Origin: Shewanella psychropiezotolerans
GTDB lineage: Bacteria > Pseudomonadota > Gammaproteobacteria > Enterobacterales > Shewanellaceae
Direction: 5' to 3'
Length of the DNA: 64,000 nt
Assembly (NCBI RefSeq): GCF_007197555.1
Contig: NZ_CP041614.1
Location: 3,340,001-3,404,000, forward strand
Notes under the pieces: generated by a model
Database searches by the model: none
Seen by the model: only the letters and a program-made list of their open reading frames with translations
Told to the model about the DNA's origin: nothing
Program-made: the position numbers and the translations under genes
Part shown: positions 1 through 8,969 of the stretch, in pieces
How positions within the stretch are numbered: the first letter of the stretch is position 1
How the letters are laid out: each line of letters opens with the position of its first letter

Positions 1-1469
1 TCATTACTGCCCTCGCCCTTATGGGTCTGAGTCTTGATACCTGTGCGTGTCTTGTTCGCCGGTAACGGATAAGGCACTTGGCTGATAACGTTAAAAGCAC
101 GCCCTGTGATGATAGGTTGATCCGGGTCGCCTTCAAGAAAACTCACGATAACTTCGTGACCAATCCGTGGAATGGCCATCATGCCATATTGACCACCGGC
201 CCAGGCCTGACTGACACGCACCCAGCAACTGGACCCCTTATTAACACTAGCGTCACCATTACCATATCTGTCCCAGGGAAACTGCACCTTAACCCGGCCA
301 AATTCATCACAAAATATCTCTTCATTTTCAGGCCCCACCACGATAGCCATCTGCGGGCCGGTAACCAGAGGTTTAGGGTTCGGCCTTGCTTGCCAGGGTA
401 AGCTGGCTGGAATGGCGGTAAACTCATTATGATATCGGGTAGGCTTTTGAGTGTTGGCTTCTTCCGCTGCGGCTCCCTGCTCGCCGGTATGTTTAACCCC
501 GGTAATGATCCAGTCACGATTAAGGCTGCTATCGCCGTGCTCCATCAAGTCGAATTTAAAACCACTGATGGCCTGCATGATGTTGCTCTTGCCTGTGGCC
601 ACTTGTGCATCACGGCGCAGGTATTCCTGACGCACCTGAGTGATCGGGATCCCCGCGGCATCATCCTTGTAACGGCCCGGATAGTCGAAGTGCTCGTAAT
701 CCAAACGTTGGCAATCTAACTCTTTGCCTGTGCTGGTCTGCAGGAAGCTGTATTGGGGCTTCTTAAAGCTGTTATCTTTGAGGGTGACGCTGGCAGGCTT
801 TATCTGATGTTGAAAGCTGAACGCGTTCACATAGGGAACATCGATCACTCCGCCACTAATGGCATTGTAAGGAAAAGGCGCACCCAAGCTCGCCAATTTA
901 CTGGTGCTGTCACAGAAAATCAGCGTGTGCGTGTCTGCAGTGTGCTCGAAAAAGTAAAACAGACCGACTTCAGCCGCCAGACGACTGATAAACTCGAAAT
1001 CTGTCTCACGATATTGCACGCAATATTCACGTATTTCAGACTCGAATCTGGGATCACAACTGAAGGCATAATCTTTTAGCCCCATCTCACCTAGCAAGGT
1101 GGCGATAATATCCAGCACGGTTTTCTGCTGAAAAATCCGACTGTTCTGCCTGAGCTTGAGTCTGGAAAGCGCCGGCACTAAGGTCAGCTGATATTGAGTG
1201 TGATGATGGCCGGTATCGCCCTTGCTAAATTGGCTCACAATGCCGTGCACCTGACGCTGAACCGACTCATCTAAGGTCCAGGTGAGTAAGCCTGTTTGGT
1301 CGACGATAGACTCGGCAGTGAGATCGTCTAATCGGCTTAATAGCGTCAACTTAACCTCGAATGGCGTCGACAGATGCTCGATGAAGTTGAAATCGACCAC
1401 ATCCAGGCTATCCTCGTCCAAGCCTTGGGCACTGAAGTGGAAACGTAAACCTGAGCCAGAAAGCGCCAT
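1..1469 (-). CDS. vgrG: T6SS spike protein VgrG (3' end outside window)
   Basis: Trimeric spike that caps the Hcp tube and carries effectors. The minus-strand frame is open from the ATG at 1469 to the window edge, about 489 residues. It begins MALSGSGLRFHF. The first ~370 residues are the gp27-like part, with motifs such as RETDFEFISRLAAEVGLFYFFEH. The gp5-like OB fold follows, with FGRVKVQFPWD, WVRVSQ.WAG and PRIGHEVIVSFLEGDPDQP. AGGA lies just upstream of the start. The C-terminal beta-helix and any fused effector domain are not visible. It is the last gene seen of the T6SS cluster, about 360 nt downstream of hcp. Family identity is certain; whether it is an evolved VgrG cannot be told. Confidence 0.96.
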   Translation of the reverse strand, partial: MALSGSGLRFHFSAQGLDEDSLDVVDFNFIEHLSTPFEVKLTLLSRLDDLTAESIVDQTGLLTWTLDESVQRQVHGIVSQFSKGDTGHHHTQYQLTLVPALSRLKLRQNSRIFQQKTVLDIIATLLGEMGLKDYAFSCDPRFESEIREYCVQYRETDFEFISRLAAEVGLFYFFEHTADTHTLIFCDSTSKLASLGAPFPYNAISGGVIDVPYVNAFSFQHQIKPASVTLKDNSFKKPQYSFLQTSTGKELDCQRLDYEHFDYPGRYKDDAAGIPITQVRQEYLRRDAQVATGKSNIMQAISGFKFDLMEHGDSSLNRDWIITGVKHTGEQGAAAEEANTQKPTRYHNEFTAIPASLPWQARPNPKPLVTGPQMAIVVGPENEEIFCDEFGRVKVQFPWDRYGNGDASVNKGSSCWVRVSQAWAGGQYGMMAIPRIGHEVIVSFLEGDPDQPIITGRAFNVISQVPYPLPANKTRTGIKTQTHKGEGSN

Positions 1470-1561
1470 GACAATATCCTTATCTATTGGGGTTGTATCC
1501 AGTGACATCGAGTAGGCTTTTGCCTGACTCTATGTCGATTGAAATTGCCGATTGCAATAAA

Positions 1562-1617
1562 TGTTAGGGAAACAAACCCGGCCTTGGGCAGGTGTATTTC
1601 CCTAACACTTATCTCCT
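1562..1617 (-). promoter_or_regulatory. Long hairpin in the vgrG leader
   Basis: An 11-bp perfect inverted repeat (arms 1562-1572 and 1607-1617, sequence TTTCCCTAACA) encloses a 34-nt loop about 90 nt upstream of the vgrG start. There is no U-tract on either side, so it is more likely a leader structure than a terminator. The function is unknown. Confidence 0.4.
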
Positions 1618-1683
1618 TCACTAAAATAAATAGTGAGAATAAAAATAATTAAAAAATTAAGTGAAAACCGAAATAAACGCGCT

Positions 1684-1715
1684 AAAAGAAAATCAGGTGC
1701 TTATGTAAGCACCTG
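1684..1715 (-). terminator. Probable terminator/attenuator between hcp and vgrG
   Basis: A perfect 10-bp stem (1694-1703 with 1706-1715, two-base loop) is followed on the minus strand by a T-rich tail, ATTTTCTTTT (1684-1693). A second hairpin (1750-1757 with 1771-1778) lies closer to hcp and has no T tail. Together they would give hcp its own abundant transcript with reduced read-through into vgrG. The rest of the 1470-1825 gap shows no gene. Confidence 0.55.
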
Positions 1716-1825
1716 CTTATTCTCATTAGCCGTACCTATGATCCGAACGACTGGCTTAAATGACGGATTCAAGCCAGTACTGCGTCGAAACATAGGGACA
1801 ACTGATGAGTTAACTTAATGGGCTA

Positions 1826-2344
1826 TTAAGCTTCGATCGGCTTACGCCAATCATCTGAACCTGAAGTACCTGCAGTCGTATGATCCCAATCGATCTTACG
1901 GTATGCCATAGACACAGTAACTAGCTGAGTGAAGTCAGCCTTGCTTGGATCTTGGCAATGAGGCATGTGGCACTTAATATCTATGATGGTTGCGCCTTCG
2001 AGCTTAGTGCTGAAGTAATGCTCTTGCTTACCTTCGATAGAAGTGCGGTACCACTTTAGTTCAACTTCAGTGATCTTCTCACCCGATGCGAGTGAGTTAT
2101 ACATCAAGGGAACGGCCTTGTTCAGTGCCACAGTAAACTTAAATGGCTTATGAATACGCTGTCCTGAAGGTTGACCCGACTGTGGATCTGTAGGCACTGT
2201 GACTATGTGATCAAATTCCTGAACCAGCATCTCATCTTCATGACCTTCGACAAAAATGTCACCGACAGAATCGGCGGTGAAAGCACCTGCAGTAATGTGT
2301 CCCTGGGTCTGTCCTTTGATTGAGATATAACATGGTGTTGGCAT
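1826..2344 (-). CDS. hcp: T6SS tube protein Hcp
   Basis: Hcp hexamers stack into the inner tube that the contracting sheath ejects. The 172-residue protein starts MPTPCYISIKGQTQGHITAGAF and has the family's FTVALNKAVPLMYNSLASGEKI stretch and a C-terminal YRKIDWDH strand. Its length equals the V. cholerae-type Hcp. It is separated from vasL by about 250 nt containing a sigma54-type promoter (2443-2458) and a long hairpin, so hcp is probably a separately and strongly transcribed unit driven by VasH. The reading frame is intact. Confidence 0.97.
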   Translation of the reverse strand: MPTPCYISIKGQTQGHITAGAFTADSVGDIFVEGHEDEMLVQEFDHIVTVPTDPQSGQPSGQRIHKPFKFTVALNKAVPLMYNSLASGEKITEVELKWYRTSIEGKQEHYFSTKLEGATIIDIKCHMPHCQDPSKADFTQLVTVSMAYRKIDWDHTTAGTSGSDDWRKPIEA

Positions 2345-2442
2345 GGATAATTCCTTTTAAAATTAGTAATGATTTTACTTTGGTTCGTTGAGCCTGTTGG
2401 CTCTTTAAACCTAGGGGTTTGTTATTAAACCTACTGCCATAT

Positions 2443-2458
2443 AGCCAGTATCGTGCCA
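2443..2458 (-). promoter_or_regulatory. Sigma54 (-24/-12) promoter of hcp
   Basis: Read on the minus strand, the site is TGGCACGATACTGGCT. It matches the RpoN consensus TGGCACGNNNNTTGCW at every fixed position except one (T to G next to the -12 GC). The GG and GC elements are correctly spaced. The -12 GC lies about 100 nt upstream of the hcp start codon. The same cluster encodes VasH, the expected RpoN activator; that link is established for V. cholerae and inferred here. Confidence 0.75.
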
Positions 2459-2508
2459 AGTGTGTAAGTGGTTGTTTTTACATTATTTAGTGTTTTTACC
2501 TGTATTTT

Positions 2509-2550
2509 CTGGGCAAGATCTTGCTCGATGCTGAGCAAGATCTTGCCCAG
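2509..2550 (-). repeat. Perfect 18-bp hairpin between vasL and hcp
   Basis: Arms 2509-2526 and 2533-2550 are exact inverted repeats with a six-base loop (GATGCT). Each arm also contains the self-complementary AAGATCTT. Neither side has a proper T-tract (minus-strand tail AAAATACAGG), so it is not a standard intrinsic terminator. It sits upstream of the hcp promoter and could end or protect the upstream tssM-vasL message. Confidence 0.7.
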
Positions 2551-2590
2551 CGAGCAAAAAGTGGCCCAGCTATTCTATTTATACTTAGGC

Positions 2591-3886
2591 TTAATGCTGT
2601 TTCTCTGCCTTGGTCTCGCTTGCTATGACCTTTAAGGATACATTTGCATCCTTTGGTAATAGTGTGGCGTTATTCCCGCTACTCTTGCCACTTGCCTTAG
2701 CACTTTCCTTTCCACTAGCCACAGCTTCATTAGCGAGTTTGGCTTCAGACTCGACGGCGGTTAATTTCCCCCACTGCAGGGCCAGTAAGGTGCGTTTGAT
2801 CAATAAGGCCTTTAACTGAGTATCGAGCTGCGACAATTCACCACTGGCGCGAACATAAGCCTCATCCTTTAACAGATCATCGATAAAATAGGTCCGCGCC
2901 AATATGGGCGACAAGCTGCTGGCATAATTAGCCACATCTTTAGCGGCCCCTTGCACCTGCCTGATGTTCACCGGGACTCGTCTGGTGAGTTGGCTTAAGT
3001 TGGCCATCTTGGTTCTCGCCGCCGAAAATCGCCTAAAATTCTTATCTAGCTCTATTAAATAATTCACCTGCTCGGGATAGATAGACAGAGAAGTGTCTTG
3101 CCGTGGCAGATTAAATAACTCATCGATCAGCTGAGCCACCGTTGGCGGTGCCTGTACTTCGACGATGGGAGTAAACCAGCTGGGTAATTGCTGACGAATT
3201 TCATCCTGATAAGAGACGCCGGCGTAAACACCTGCACAGCCAAATGTCAAAATCGATAAACCTGAGAGCGCCACCATCCAAGGTGTGGATTTTTTGGCTG
3301 TTTTTGTCTTATCAACTCCGATGTGCGTCACTTTAGCGATGGATCTACGTTGCAGTGCCTCAATATGATCTAATTTCTCAAAAATCACGTAACCCAGCAC
3401 ATCCAGATTGGGCACCTGCTGAGGCTGCTTCTGCTTCAGTAACTCGAATAACTGTTGGCAGGCATATTCACAACGATACCAGTCACGCACATTGGCCGGC
3501 GTCGCCGCCATTTTCTTAAGCTCTGGGGTCACTTTCGTCACCGCCCAGTTGATTATTTCGGCAATTTTCTCCGCCGCCATGGCCTCTATTTCACTGGAAT
3601 AAGAGACGATGGATAACATCAGTTCCAGTCCCGATGCGAGGCCGCTCACCCCTTGGGTCTTACTCGCGGCGCTAATGTAATAGGCTGAGGTCAGCAGATC
3701 TGCACCCGAGGTGTTGGCTAATTCCTGTGCCAAACGACACACCTTGTCCCAGTCGGTTCCCCCACTGAGCGGATTGTTACGCCGATTGATCTCGGCTCTC
3801 ATCTCCTGATACAGAGGCTGCTCTCTGAGAGACTTAGGATTTGAGGCCAGTTTGAAACGATTGACTCTACACACATTGTTTTGCAT
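2591..3886 (-). CDS. vasL: T6SS accessory protein VasL (ImpA-N/TssA-like, membrane-anchored)
   Basis: A TssA-related accessory protein following tssM, in the position of VCA0121 in V. cholerae. I use the ATG at 3886 (MQNNVCRVNRFKLAS, 431 aa), which has GGTGG eight bases upstream, rather than the TTG at 3904. The N-terminal ~150 residues resemble the ImpA-N domain (NPLSGGTDWDKVCRLAQELA). A single transmembrane segment lies near residues 205-225 (WMVALSGLSILTFGCAGVYA). A helical VasL-type C-terminal domain follows, ending in a low-complexity Ser/Lys/Ala tail. Family members are thought to help coordinate sheath or tube assembly at the envelope; the exact role is unsettled. Confidence 0.85.
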   Translation of the reverse strand: MQNNVCRVNRFKLASNPKSLREQPLYQEMRAEINRRNNPLSGGTDWDKVCRLAQELANTSGADLLTSAYYISAASKTQGVSGLASGLELMLSIVSYSSEIEAMAAEKIAEIINWAVTKVTPELKKMAATPANVRDWYRCEYACQQLFELLKQKQPQQVPNLDVLGYVIFEKLDHIEALQRRSIAKVTHIGVDKTKTAKKSTPWMVALSGLSILTFGCAGVYAGVSYQDEIRQQLPSWFTPIVEVQAPPTVAQLIDELFNLPRQDTSLSIYPEQVNYLIELDKNFRRFSAARTKMANLSQLTRRVPVNIRQVQGAAKDVANYASSLSPILARTYFIDDLLKDEAYVRASGELSQLDTQLKALLIKRTLLALQWGKLTAVESEAKLANEAVASGKESAKASGKSSGNNATLLPKDANVSLKVIASETKAEKQH

Positions 3887-3981
3887 TAAGGTACCACCAG
3901 GCAAGAGCTCTTCTCGCCTCTATAAACAGGAAAAGCAGGGGTTTCCCCCGCCGTCATTTAATACAAGGGTTAATACAAGAA

Positions 3982-6900
3982 TTAATACAAAGTTTTAGGG
4001 ATCTCGAAGCTACTGAGTAACTTAGAAGTAAATGGATTCACATTATCCCGGGTACGCAATCGATAGGTCACATCGCCCTTATCGACCACAAACTTATAAT
4101 CGATACTGGTAGAGCTACTGCCAGACATTCTGGCACTGTCCAGCAGACGGAAGAAGGCCCAGGGCCCTTCAAATACCAGGGATCGAGGCGAAGCATCTGT
4201 CTTACTCGGCACCAGAGTCAGCTTGCTCACCGCCGAGTCCCGTAACGTATTGGGCCATACCAGCGCCACTCCACGATGTGGACCATGGGTGTACTCGACA
4301 AATTGACCGTCTATATTCATCACACTGCGGCGTTTGTTGGGGCTCATCTGTAGTGTCTCCAGAGAAAACTCCACATCCAGGTTACCCTTGGGATTGAAGA
4401 AGGCCTGCTGGATACGCTTAGCCTGCTCCAGAGACTGCAACACCTCTTTGCGCACCAGAGTCGAATCACCTTCGCTGAATTGATTTAGCGCATCGAAGTT
4501 CTCTTCGAGAAACATCTTCATCTGGTCGTTATAGAAGTTGTTCAATGTGCCCTTAGGGCCGAAGAAGCGTTCGAAGTCATCGATGGAGACCTGCTTTTTC
4601 GATTGAGGGTTAAATGGATAACGTGAAGCCAGATTCTGCTCAAAATCCTGGAACACTTCGTTATACCAGCGAACCTCTAAATGCTTGATTGCACTTTGGA
4701 GCACGACTTTCCAGCTCTCACTGGCCAGCTTGCTCACCATGGCATCTACAGGTTTAGGCAAACTGGTGGCAATACGCTCTAAAGCATAGATGGGATCGGC
4801 ATCGTTGAGGGTCAGGCGTTCCTGAGCCGCCTTGAGCGCAGCCTTACCCACATCGGGAGCATCCTGAATCGATTTAAGATAAGCGTGCAATCGCTCAATA
4901 GACCCCATTACCTCGTCAAGGTAAGCGGGCTGCTTTCCCTCACTCTTGAGTAGATGGTTCAAGGCGGTAAAGTCACTGTCTATCTTCGCCGCTATCTGAT
5001 AACGGGGAGATTCCATGATGACACTGCGAGCACTGGCATCGTCCGGCATAGAGGGGAATAGCTCAGTGTTAGTGGTCAAAGTATCCAGCAGGCGATTAAT
5101 GGGACGATTGCTGATGGCAAAGTTATCAATCACCATGACTCCATGATTGATATCCCGAAAATCCTTCAACTCGAAATCATTGAGCGCCCTGCGCCAGGAT
5201 GACTTGTAGTCTAAGGTATATTGATTGATGATCTTGTTTCTCAGGGCTATCTTATCTGCATCACTGAAATCCGTGGTATCGGACTGGCCCAGCACCCAGC
5301 TGTCTATCAACGCCAGATCTGCCACCGAATCAGACTTAGGCATAAAGTAGCGCTCGAACCCTTGCTTACTGAGCAAACGGGGGATCTTCATCCCATCACC
5401 ATGATTTTTGATCTCTTTACGTTCTTCAAACACCAGCTCATAGGCCGGTCCCGTGGCCAGTTTAAGATCCAATGCGCCGCCTAATTCCGCCGAGGCCGAT
5501 TGCCTGAGCTGCCTGTAAACCCTTTGTTCTATGGGTAAGGTGCTCAACTCGGCCTGAGTCTTAGCGATCAGCTTATCGTATGATTTCAGGGTATCTTCCG
5601 CCTCTATGACGCCGGCTAGCCTCATGGCCTGCAGATCCGTATGCAACAAAGCATAATCCAGATGTTCCATCAACTGAGTCTGTAAGATGCGATCCCCTTC
5701 ATAGGACTTCTGCCACACCTTAGAAAAATACGCCTTAACAAATTCATCCTGACGACCGCTCTTGTCCACCATCATGCGAAACACCCTGAGTATCGCCAGC
5801 TTTTCATTGCTGTTCTCGGGGGCATCGGACATGTCGATGGCCACTTGTTTCAGCAATGCCGGCAGGTAACGGTATGACAACAGCCTCAGGTAGGTTTCCT
5901 CTACTTTAGGCCCTATGGTATGGCCCTGATAAAGACCGAAATCTGAGATCAATCTTGGCTTATCACGAAAGAAGCCGAACTCTAAGGTCGCTGCACGTAT
6001 GGTATTTAAGGGAGGTATGATGCTCTTACCCAGTAGATCGAAGCTCGAGAGCTCATTGAGTTCATTAAATTCGGTCACCTTGTTCAATACCGCGTCCGCC
6101 TGCTCACCGTTAAGCAGGTAATATCTGTGCCAGGTGCCGACGAGGAGCACCGAGGCGATTGTGCATGCCACGAAAGAGAGGGTCATCAGACGACGTTTTT
6201 GTTTCGCCACCTTGAAGTTATCCGATGCTAGACCGGCCTCAGGATAGATGATCTGTTTAAACAGTGACTGGATGAAATAAGTCGTCGAGTTCTCACTCTT
6301 CTGGGCACTGTTGATTGACTCTCTCAGGCCATATCGACGTGAAGCACTGTCGACATAGGCATTGGTTGGCACGCCTTGTTGATAAACCGAGGTGAAATAG
6401 ACACCACGAACCAGGGCCGAGGTAGAAAATTGATCGCTGGCCAATGCATCGCTGAAGAACTCTTGTAGCACCTGATGAGAACCCGCTATCTGACGGGTAA
6501 AACTATAGATGGCCGCGCGCTCTTCCTTATCACGGCACTGCAACAGCGCCCGGGGAAGATGGGCATTGATGCGCGCGATAAAGCCGGAATAGTCTTCATC
6601 GAACTCCTTGAGCCAACTGTCCAGATCGTTGACCGAATTGAGTGAGAAGGTAAACCCCATGATCTCATCTCTCTGGGCCTGAGTGTAATGGCGAAAGAAG
6701 GGCTCGAAACCAAGTAATAAATCTAGTTTAGTCAAGGTGATATACACAGGCAGACGTGTAGACAGGGTCTCCATCAACTCACGCAGACGGGCTCGAATCA
6801 GCTGAGCATAAGCCTTACGTTCAGATGTTGCCGAGCTGATAACGTTAGCCATATCCAGCGCTAACACCACACCATTGAGGGGTCTGCGGCTGCGGGTACT

Positions 6901-7545
6901 CTCGAGCCACTCGACAAAATGGGTCCACAGACGCCTTGTCATCTCGCCTTCGTTACTGCCTTCTACCTTCTTCTGCGTCAGCAACTCGCCGTCAGGGTCG
7001 ATAAGCACGGCATTGTCACTGATCCACCAGTCGAAGGAGTAGGGATTTTCAGACTTCTTGCCCGAGGCCCGCATCACAGAGGAGAACACAAATTTCTGCC
7101 CCGAGCGGTTTATCATGCTGGTTTTACCGGCATTCTCGACCCCAAGCACCAAATACCAAGGTAAGGCGTAGAGGTAGTTACGGGTGTTTAGACTCTCTTT
7201 GAGCCCTGACATCACATCATTAAGCTCGACTTGCTGGCGCTCGACCATACCCTTGATGGGATCATCTTTAAGCTGCTGAACCTTCTCATTATCTGCGTTA
7301 TATTGGTTCAACTTACGCCATTGAAACCAGCCCCACAGAGCGAAACACGACAGCGAGAAGATAGTGCTGGCCACCACTCGGGAACCGACACTGGCGAGCA
7401 CATGCTCGGATTCTATCTCCAACCAAGGACCAGCCCACCAGATCCCTACATTGATCAACACAAAAATGGCCACCAATAAAATGGGTAATGCCGATTTAAA
7501 CTCTGGTAATAGCTTGATAAAAAATGATTTCAGCTTCGACCACAT
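3982..7545 (-). CDS. tssM: T6SS membrane-complex protein TssM (IcmF/VasK)
   Basis: The largest T6SS membrane-complex subunit (1187 aa), which spans from the inner membrane into the periplasm and binds TssL and the lipoprotein TssJ. Two N-terminal transmembrane segments (about 19-39 and 55-73) flank the cytoplasmic entrance. A Walker A motif, GVENAGKT, is at 135-142, within the cytoplasmic NTPase-like domain. A third membrane segment lies near 450-470 (LSFVACTIASVLLVGTW), followed by the long periplasmic IcmF/DUF1215-type region. The length matches VasK. It sits directly after tssA with an 18-nt gap and is intact. Confidence 0.97.
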   Translation of the reverse strand: MWSKLKSFFIKLLPEFKSALPILLVAIFVLINVGIWWAGPWLEIESEHVLASVGSRVVASTIFSLSCFALWGWFQWRKLNQYNADNEKVQQLKDDPIKGMVERQQVELNDVMSGLKESLNTRNYLYALPWYLVLGVENAGKTSMINRSGQKFVFSSVMRASGKKSENPYSFDWWISDNAVLIDPDGELLTQKKVEGSNEGEMTRRLWTHFVEWLESTRSRRPLNGVVLALDMANVISSATSERKAYAQLIRARLRELMETLSTRLPVYITLTKLDLLLGFEPFFRHYTQAQRDEIMGFTFSLNSVNDLDSWLKEFDEDYSGFIARINAHLPRALLQCRDKEERAAIYSFTRQIAGSHQVLQEFFSDALASDQFSTSALVRGVYFTSVYQQGVPTNAYVDSASRRYGLRESINSAQKSENSTTYFIQSLFKQIIYPEAGLASDNFKVAKQKRRLMTLSFVACTIASVLLVGTWHRYYLLNGEQADAVLNKVTEFNELNELSSFDLLGKSIIPPLNTIRAATLEFGFFRDKPRLISDFGLYQGHTIGPKVEETYLRLLSYRYLPALLKQVAIDMSDAPENSNEKLAILRVFRMMVDKSGRQDEFVKAYFSKVWQKSYEGDRILQTQLMEHLDYALLHTDLQAMRLAGVIEAEDTLKSYDKLIAKTQAELSTLPIEQRVYRQLRQSASAELGGALDLKLATGPAYELVFEERKEIKNHGDGMKIPRLLSKQGFERYFMPKSDSVADLALIDSWVLGQSDTTDFSDADKIALRNKIINQYTLDYKSSWRRALNDFELKDFRDINHGVMVIDNFAISNRPINRLLDTLTTNTELFPSMPDDASARSVIMESPRYQIAAKIDSDFTALNHLLKSEGKQPAYLDEVMGSIERLHAYLKSIQDAPDVGKAALKAAQERLTLNDADPIYALERIATSLPKPVDAMVSKLASESWKVVLQSAIKHLEVRWYNEVFQDFEQNLASRYPFNPQSKKQVSIDDFERFFGPKGTLNNFYNDQMKMFLEENFDALNQFSEGDSTLVRKEVLQSLEQAKRIQQAFFNPKGNLDVEFSLETLQMSPNKRRSVMNIDGQFVEYTHGPHRGVALVWPNTLRDSAVSKLTLVPSKTDASPRSLVFEGPWAFFRLLDSARMSGSSSTSIDYKFVVDKGDVTYRLRTRDNVNPFTSKLLSSFEIPKTLY

Positions 7546-7563
7546 ATACTTAATTCCCTGTAC

Positions 7564-8964
7564 TTAATCCAAATTTGCTTTTTGTTTGAGGCGAGCCATT
7601 AAACCAGGCTCCCAGTCTGCCAGAGCCGTGCTATTGGCCTGCTCATATAAGATCCGATAATCGATATCGGCCATAGCAGACAGTTGATGACCGCTCTTAA
7701 GATCTGCCGCCAACAGGCGCAGATAAAAATTGTCTCTTGGCTCAGATGCCCGCTGCAGATGGTCATTGAGGCTGGCAAAAGCCACCGACAAACCGCCGGA
7801 CTCGGCTAATTCCATCACCTCATTACCTTGCAGCTCCCACCCCTGCCCGCCGCCATTGGCCGCTGTTCGGCCATAACCTTGCTCAAGCCAGGCTTTAGTG
7901 TCCTTACTGGCGAAAGGCAAGCCGCCCTTGAACGACATGTTCAATAACTTAGGTAACCGGTCGACAAATGCCGCGGTATCTTCATGAATGGCCTTGGCCC
8001 ACGGCGTCTGACCCAGAGCCACCGCGATGCGGGCACTCAAATGATGACCGTCAAGCCAGAACGGACTCAGAGTAAGGCTTAACTCCACCCTTCTCAGCAA
8101 AGCCAGATCTGCACCTCTCTCTAATTGGCTCAGGTATTCACTGACCCTGTCGGCGGCAATCGGCATCAAACTGGTTTCCCCGTCGGCATTGGCATTCTCG
8201 GGGGCACTCGCCACGGAAAACCAAGTGGCAAACCGGCGAATCTTGAGGCTGAGCCCAGTTCCGGTTTCAAATTCACTGATAAAATCAGCCACCTTGAGTA
8301 AGGTCTGTTTGGTCGCCTTGTCGTTGCTGGAATCTATTTCCAACTTAGGCGCCATGACTTGAGCCACTGAAGTTGTCGAAGCGGTTTGACTCACGGCATT
8401 GACCACCGCCTTAGATTCACCCTGTTCAAATTGGCGAGTCAGACGCACCTTGAGCCCGTCGAGTACATCGATTGGCAGCTCCAGCTTCTCGGCCGTGTCC
8501 ATTAATTCACTCAACCAGATCAGCAGTTGCTCTTTACTCTCGGGATCGCTAAATTGGCTATCCAGATTTTCACCGGCTTTAGCCGTGCGCTGCACGATTT
8601 GCGCAAAGTACTTGCGTCTGGGCAACACGCCTCTGGGACCCGGTGCTGGGAAACAGGTTTCCCAATAACACTTCATAAATTCATTGAGACTCGTCAATGA
8701 CAGGCTGAATCTGTCGATACTGGCCTGATGTTGCAGGCACTGCATCAGGTAAGTGATCAACTTGAGATCTTTACTGCGGGTCTCAAGTAAGGTCATCACC
8801 CCGGACTCGACCTCCCCCCACTGCACTTCGCTGTGAGACAGGGAACCCACCTTCATCAGCTGAGTTTCGACAAAATCGAATAATGCATCATCGTGCAGGC
8901 GATCACCCACAGGATTGGCAGCACTGATGGGCTCGACTATTTTTTTAAGATATTGTTGTGACAT
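7564..8964 (-). CDS. tssA: T6SS cap/assembly protein TssA (VasJ)
   Basis: TssA binds the baseplate and guides sheath-tube polymerisation. I use the ATG at 8964 (MSQQYLKKIVEPIS, 466 aa); an in-frame TTG at 8982 would overlap tagO. The ImpA-N domain occupies roughly residues 5-120 (NPVGDRLHDDALFDFVE and the PGPRGVLPRRKYF segment). The rest is helical, with a conserved TPWAKAIHEDTAAFVDRLPKLL region as in the VasJ group. The order tagO-tssA-tssM is that of V. cholerae. Confidence 0.93.
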   Translation of the reverse strand: MSQQYLKKIVEPISAANPVGDRLHDDALFDFVETQLMKVGSLSHSEVQWGEVESGVMTLLETRSKDLKLITYLMQCLQHQASIDRFSLSLTSLNEFMKCYWETCFPAPGPRGVLPRRKYFAQIVQRTAKAGENLDSQFSDPESKEQLLIWLSELMDTAEKLELPIDVLDGLKVRLTRQFEQGESKAVVNAVSQTASTTSVAQVMAPKLEIDSSNDKATKQTLLKVADFISEFETGTGLSLKIRRFATWFSVASAPENANADGETSLMPIAADRVSEYLSQLERGADLALLRRVELSLTLSPFWLDGHHLSARIAVALGQTPWAKAIHEDTAAFVDRLPKLLNMSFKGGLPFASKDTKAWLEQGYGRTAANGGGQGWELQGNEVMELAESGGLSVAFASLNDHLQRASEPRDNFYLRLLAADLKSGHQLSAMADIDYRILYEQANSTALADWEPGLMARLKQKANLD

Positions 8965-8969
8965 ATTAT

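Noticed and set aside
78..1079. Plus-strand ORFs at the left edge
   Set aside because: They overlap the clear minus-strand VgrG frame and carry no family signal.
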